A stretch of 43,012 nucleotides of DNA, from assembly GCA_903923465.1 (NCBI GenBank), contig CAIXXP010000142.1, forward strand, positions 1 to 43,012, in the 5' to 3' direction. A program made the position numbers and the translations under genes. This document shows, in pieces, positions 39,875 through 43,012 of the stretch. Source of the stretch: an uncultured Sphingomonadales bacterium (GTDB taxonomy: Bacteria; Pseudomonadota; Alphaproteobacteria; Sphingomonadales; Sphingomonadaceae). Positions within the stretch are counted from its first letter, which is position 1; the number at the start of each line of letters is the position of its first letter. Below the pieces are notes generated by a model. That model was not told the DNA's origin, made no database searches, and saw only the letters and a program-made list of their open reading frames with translations.

Positions 39875-41259
39875 GGGGCCTCGGCAAGGGTCGCGGCGAC
39901 GGGGGTGGCGGGCGCGGGCAGCCGGCGCTGGAAATAGAGCGTCGCCGCGCCCAGCAGTATCAGCCCGCCCAGGCTGGTGACAAGGCTGGCATCGATGAGG
40001 AACCTCGCCCAAGGCAATTTGACCCCGTTCATGCTGCGCAGCACCAGCAGCGCCACCGAGCCGACATAGCCGCTGGAATCGGCGACATAGATGAGGAAAC
40101 CGGCGTTGCCGACGCTGCCGCCGGCGGCGATCAACCGGTCGAACAGCATGGCGTTATAAGGGGTGTAGGCCAGATAGAGCCCGCCACCCAGCAGCAGCAT
40201 CCACGCCACCGGCCCAATGGCATGGGCCATGAACGCCAGCGAGGCCAGGCCGGCGATCACCAGCCCCAGCGCCATCAGCGCCATATAGACGGCCAGGGCC
40301 AGCCGATTGTTGCGCAGCACCGTCAAGGCCGCCAGCACGCCGAGCACCACCACCGAGACCGGCAGTTCGGAGATGGTGAAAACATCCGCCCGGCCACCAA
40401 GGCCCAGCTCGGTCCAGATCTCGCCGGCGAAATTATCGCGGAAATCGCGCAAGGCCGTCAGCGCGACATAGACTGCGATCAGGCTGACCAGCCCCAGTGC
40501 GTAATGGCGCAGCAGCGCGGTGCGGGCGGGCCCGTCCATGGGTTTGCGCTCCATCCGCTCGGCGATGTCGGCGGCGCTGGGCGGGGGCAGGATCGCCAGT
40601 CCGGTGACGCACAGGGCCAGCAGCGGGATGAACAGCAGGCCGGTGACCGCGGGCATCCAGAATTGCCCGGCGATATGGCTTAGCAACACCGTCTCGCCCA
40701 CCGATTTCACCACGCCGGAGGACAGGATGAAGCTGGCGCAGAGCATCGCGCCGATCAGGTCCGACTGGCGGCGGCCCTCGACAAAACCGAAGACCATGCC
40801 CCACACCATGCCCAGCGCCAGCCCATCGAGAAACAGGCAGGCGATGTTCCAGGGCGGCGGAATGAGGCCGAAGCCGACCAGCGCCAATTCGGCGACGGCA
40901 ATCTGCGCCAGAATGCCCCATATGCGCCGGGAGGGCGGCATTTCGGCGATGATCTTCACGCCGACCAGCTTCGCGATGGCGTATCCCGCGACCTGCGCGA
41001 TAACGAGGGCGATCTTGTAATCGACACCCCCCAAGAAGCCGGCCGCCGGCACGCCGGCAAAGCTGGCCGCCGCAAAGGGTTTGCGGAAGGCATACATGGC
41101 GAAATAGGTGCCAAACGCCATCAGCCCGGCATAGAGCGCGAACACCGGCGCCGGCGCCGCCGCCAGCCAGCGCCTCGGGCCGTCCAGCCATGATGACCCG
41201 GGGCCCGGCGCCGGCGGGGGAGATGCGCCATCCAGCGGGAAGGTGGCGGCCCGGTTCAT
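39871..41259 (-). CDS. DUF5690-type MFS transporter, putative phosphonate permease
   Basis: A 462-residue polytopic membrane protein of the major facilitator superfamily, with about twelve hydrophobic segments. Helix 1 has FALYAGLMAFGTYFAMYAFRK; the FRKPF motif after it is shared with glycerol-3-phosphate/organophosphate antiporter-like MFS proteins. Family membership (DUF5690) is by recollection of sequence character. It has 4-nt ATGA overlaps with phnX upstream and the HD gene downstream, so it is co-translated with phosphonate enzymes. The simplest inference is uptake of an organophosphonate, or phosphate exchange, in place of an ABC transporter. No direct evidence shows the substrate. Confidence 0.78.
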   Translation of the reverse strand: MNRAATFPLDGASPPPAPGPGSSWLDGPRRWLAAAPAPVFALYAGLMAFGTYFAMYAFRKPFAAASFAGVPAAGFLGGVDYKIALVIAQVAGYAIAKLVGVKIIAEMPPSRRIWGILAQIAVAELALVGFGLIPPPWNIACLFLDGLALGMVWGMVFGFVEGRRQSDLIGAMLCASFILSSGVVKSVGETVLLSHIAGQFWMPAVTGLLFIPLLALCVTGLAILPPPSAADIAERMERKPMDGPARTALLRHYALGLVSLIAVYVALTALRDFRDNFAGEIWTELGLGGRADVFTISELPVSVVVLGVLAALTVLRNNRLALAVYMALMALGLVIAGLASLAFMAHAIGPVAWMLLLGGGLYLAYTPYNAMLFDRLIAAGGSVGNAGFLIYVADSSGYVGSVALLVLRSMNGVKLPWARFLIDASLVTSLGGLILLGAATLYFQRRLPAPATPVAATLAEAP

Positions 41260-42068
41260 GCAGCCGCGATGCGCCGGGCGATCTCGTGGATCACCGGCAG
41301 CAACTCCGAGATGTCCTCGATGACGAAATCGGCGCCGGCGGCTTTCAGCGTGGCCTCCGCATTGCCGACCAGCGCCGCACGCTCGGCCTCTGGCAGCGCG
41401 TTGTAGCTGGCGGTATCCAGGCCCACCTCATTGCCGGAGGCGGCGATGCCGACCGTCCAGCAACCGGCTTCCTTGCCCTCGGTGATGCCGACGGGGGCGT
41501 CGTCCACCTTCACGCAGGCGCGGGCGGGCCAGGCATCCATCTCGATCAGCGCTGCCCAGGTCATCAGCGGCGAAGGGCGGCCGCTGGGGGTATCGCCCGC
41601 GCAGATCACCACATCGGGGGCATAGCCCTGCTCGTCGGCGGCGGCCTCGATGCTGGCCATCATCGCCGGGGTATAGCCGGTGCCGGAGCCGATCTTGATG
41701 CCCAGATTGCGCAGGGCCGCGACGGTTTCGGCAGCGCCGGGGATGAGCTTGGCGGCTTTTGCAGCGGCCTCGGTCATCGCCGGTTCCAGATCGGCATAGA
41801 TACGCTCGATGTCATCCTCGTCCGCCGCCTGGCCCTTCAGCGCCTGCCAGCGGGCGGCCACACCCGGCTCGGCCAGAATGGCGCGCAGATGGTCGAGCTT
41901 GGCGCGGCCCATGTCGGCGCGGGCCTCGGCGGGGGTGATCGCCAGACCCTCGGCGGCAAACACCGCGACCAGCGCCTCGACCGGGGCCATGCAGCCGAAA
42001 TCTATAACGGTGCCGGCCCAGTCGAGCACCACCGCCTTGACCGGAAAGCTTTTAACCGCGTCGTTCAT
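41256..42068 (-). CDS. phnX: Phosphonoacetaldehyde hydrolase (phosphonatase) PhnX
   Basis: A 270-residue HAD-superfamily enzyme that cleaves phosphonoacetaldehyde to acetaldehyde and phosphate. The nucleophile is Asp16 in LDWAGTVIDFG. The Schiff-base lysine is Lys57 in MGRAKLDHL. The 41-residue spacing equals that between Asp12 and Lys53 in Bacillus PhnX. Further HAD motifs are GSGTGYTPAMM and VKVDDAPVGITEG. ATG 42066-42068 overlaps the PbfD-like stop (ATGA); a longer open frame is antisense-like shadow. It receives phosphonoacetaldehyde from the PbfD-like enzyme. All catalytic residues are present. Confidence 0.95.
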   Translation of the reverse strand: MNDAVKSFPVKAVVLDWAGTVIDFGCMAPVEALVAVFAAEGLAITPAEARADMGRAKLDHLRAILAEPGVAARWQALKGQAADEDDIERIYADLEPAMTEAAAKAAKLIPGAAETVAALRNLGIKIGSGTGYTPAMMASIEAAADEQGYAPDVVICAGDTPSGRPSPLMTWAALIEMDAWPARACVKVDDAPVGITEGKEAGCWTVGIAASGNEVGLDTASYNALPEAERAALVGNAEATLKAAGADFVIEDISELLPVIHEIARRIAAA

Positions 42069-43012
42069 GCGTCTTCTCCCAAAGTGATATCGAACAGATC
42101 GCCGATCACCCGCTCGGCCAGCGCCATGCCGGTGGAGGCGCCGGTGCCGCTGGTGACGATCACCAGCCGCACGCCCGGCTCCGGGGTGTCGATGAGGTAG
42201 GTGTTGTTGTCCGCCACGGCATAGACGCCGGTCCACCGCTCCAGCACGGCGGGCGGGGATTCACCGGTGGCGCGGGTGAATTCGTCGAGGATGTCCTCCT
42301 CGGCACTGGCGGGGGCGAAGGGGCTGGGCAAATGGTCGTAATGGTGGCTGTCGCCCACCACCAGGCTGCCATCGGCGCTTTGCGTGACGATGAGGTGCAC
42401 GCCGTTGGCGAAGTGGCGGGGCTGCTCGGCGCGCAATCTGGCCTCCAGCGCGCGCGCCTCGGGCAGTGCGCCATAGCCGCGATAGCGCACCAGCCCGAGG
42501 TCGCTCATCAGCCCCCCGGGCAGGCGCCAGCCGGGATCGCCCAGCCGCATCATCGACAGGCGGCAGCGGCGCAGGCCGAAGCGGGCGATGGCCTCGGGGT
42601 AGAGCGTGACGAAATCGTCGCCCGGGCACACCACCACGGCGCCGGCCTCCACCACCCCGCGCGAGGTGGCAAGGCGCGGCGGCGTGGCGGAAAAGCACAC
42701 CGTCTCGGGCAGGATGGTCACGCCCATCACCTCCACCAGCCGGCGGGCGAGCAGCGGGATGACATCGCGCGATTCGATGCGGATCTCGTGGGGGGAATGG
42801 AGGGCGCCCCGCAAGTCCGCGCCGCCCAGGCCATGCGCGAGGGCGCGGAAATCGGCCGGGGCCAGCAGGCGGCAGCCCTCGCCCATTTCCGTTCCGAGGA
42901 AGGCCTCGATCACCGTGATGGCCTCGGGCGAGCGGGCGGTGAGGTAAAGGCCGCGATGTTCGACCGGCACGCCGGCGCGCGCGGCGATATCTACCCAGAT
43001 GTCGCGGGTGCG
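42065..43012 (-). CDS. pbfD: FAD-dependent oxidoreductase, PbfD-like (TIGR03364-type), partial
   Basis: The C-terminal 315 residues of a DAO-type flavoenzyme; the N-terminal FAD-binding ~55 residues lie beyond the right edge. The frame enters as RTRDIWVDIAARAGVPVEHRG, matching the region after the first FAD motif in TIGR03364 proteins, and ends with VTSGTGASTGMALAERVIGDL, the second FAD-contacting segment. PbfD enzymes oxidise N-methyl/N-alkyl aminoethylphosphonate to phosphonoacetaldehyde, which fits the overlapping phnX gene downstream. The GTG at 42970 is internal. It is the first visible gene of the operon; further genes such as phnY may lie outside. Confidence 0.85.
   Translation of the reverse strand, partial: RTRDIWVDIAARAGVPVEHRGLYLTARSPEAITVIEAFLGTEMGEGCRLLAPADFRALAHGLGGADLRGALHSPHEIRIESRDVIPLLARRLVEVMGVTILPETVCFSATPPRLATSRGVVEAGAVVVCPGDDFVTLYPEAIARFGLRRCRLSMMRLGDPGWRLPGGLMSDLGLVRYRGYGALPEARALEARLRAEQPRHFANGVHLIVTQSADGSLVVGDSHHYDHLPSPFAPASAEEDILDEFTRATGESPPAVLERWTGVYAVADNNTYLIDTPEPGVRLVIVTSGTGASTGMALAERVIGDLFDITLGEDA

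Overview
This 43 kb window is high-GC DNA densely packed with genes on both strands. Gene content suggests an aerobic Gram-negative alphaproteobacterium, most likely a sphingomonad. The indicators are many catabolic SDRs, an acyl-CoA dehydrogenase, NTF2-fold proteins, a Rieske oxygenase, an outer-membrane efflux lipoprotein with a two-permease RND pump, and GGDEF/EAL signalling. Taxonomy is inferred from gene content, not from a marker gene. I saw no rRNA, tRNA, insertion sequence, prophage or CRISPR array.

Left region (1-12.2 kb): a probable catabolic island. A leftward group encodes an acyl-CoA dehydrogenase and two SDRs. Divergent from it is a rightward group of a carboxymuconolactone-decarboxylase/AhpD-type protein and two predicted small alpha/beta-barrel proteins (NIPSNAP-like and double Dabb-like). 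A second leftward group encodes an SDR, a DapB-like reductase, an amidohydrolase, a ketosteroid-isomerase-like protein with all three catalytic residues, and a GMC flavoenzyme fused to a gluconate-dehydrogenase-subunit-3-like tail. A sulfotransferase-family gene follows. The chemistry (alcohol oxidation, double-bond isomerisation, acyl-CoA oxidation, hydrolysis) fits degradation of a cyclic, perhaps steroid- or terpenoid-like, compound. The substrate is not identified. Two of these operons share a promoter design, and one has a five-copy, 11-bp, helically phased tandem repeat just upstream of it.

Centre (12.2-23.3 kb): an atypical extended SDR, a MarR regulator and a TetR regulator lead into a complete leftward operon for the deazaflavin cofactor F420: fbiC (cofG-cofH fusion), npdG, cofE, cofD, cofC. 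It covers FO synthesis, the phosphoester side chain, glutamylation and NADPH-linked reduction. No F420-using enzyme is recognisable in the window. An NTF2-like gene diverges from fbiC. A PAS-GGDEF-EAL protein with an apparently shortened MHYT-type membrane domain follows.

Right-centre (23.3-36.1 kb): a four-gene MdtABC-type RND efflux operon with its outer-membrane factor, all translationally coupled. Next come a cytochrome c'/cytochrome b561 pair and an orphan Rieske oxygenase alpha subunit with an N-terminal extension.

Right end (36.3-43.0 kb): a three-gene catabolic group (SMP-30/gluconolactonase, quinone-oxidoreductase-like MDR, APH-type kinase), preceded by a tightly coupled phosphonate operon. 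That operon encodes a PbfD-like FAD oxidoreductase (cut by the window edge), phosphonoacetaldehyde hydrolase PhnX, a DUF5690-type MFS transporter and a PhnZ-like HD oxygenase. Nearly all operon-internal junctions in the window are 4-8 nt overlaps or short gaps.
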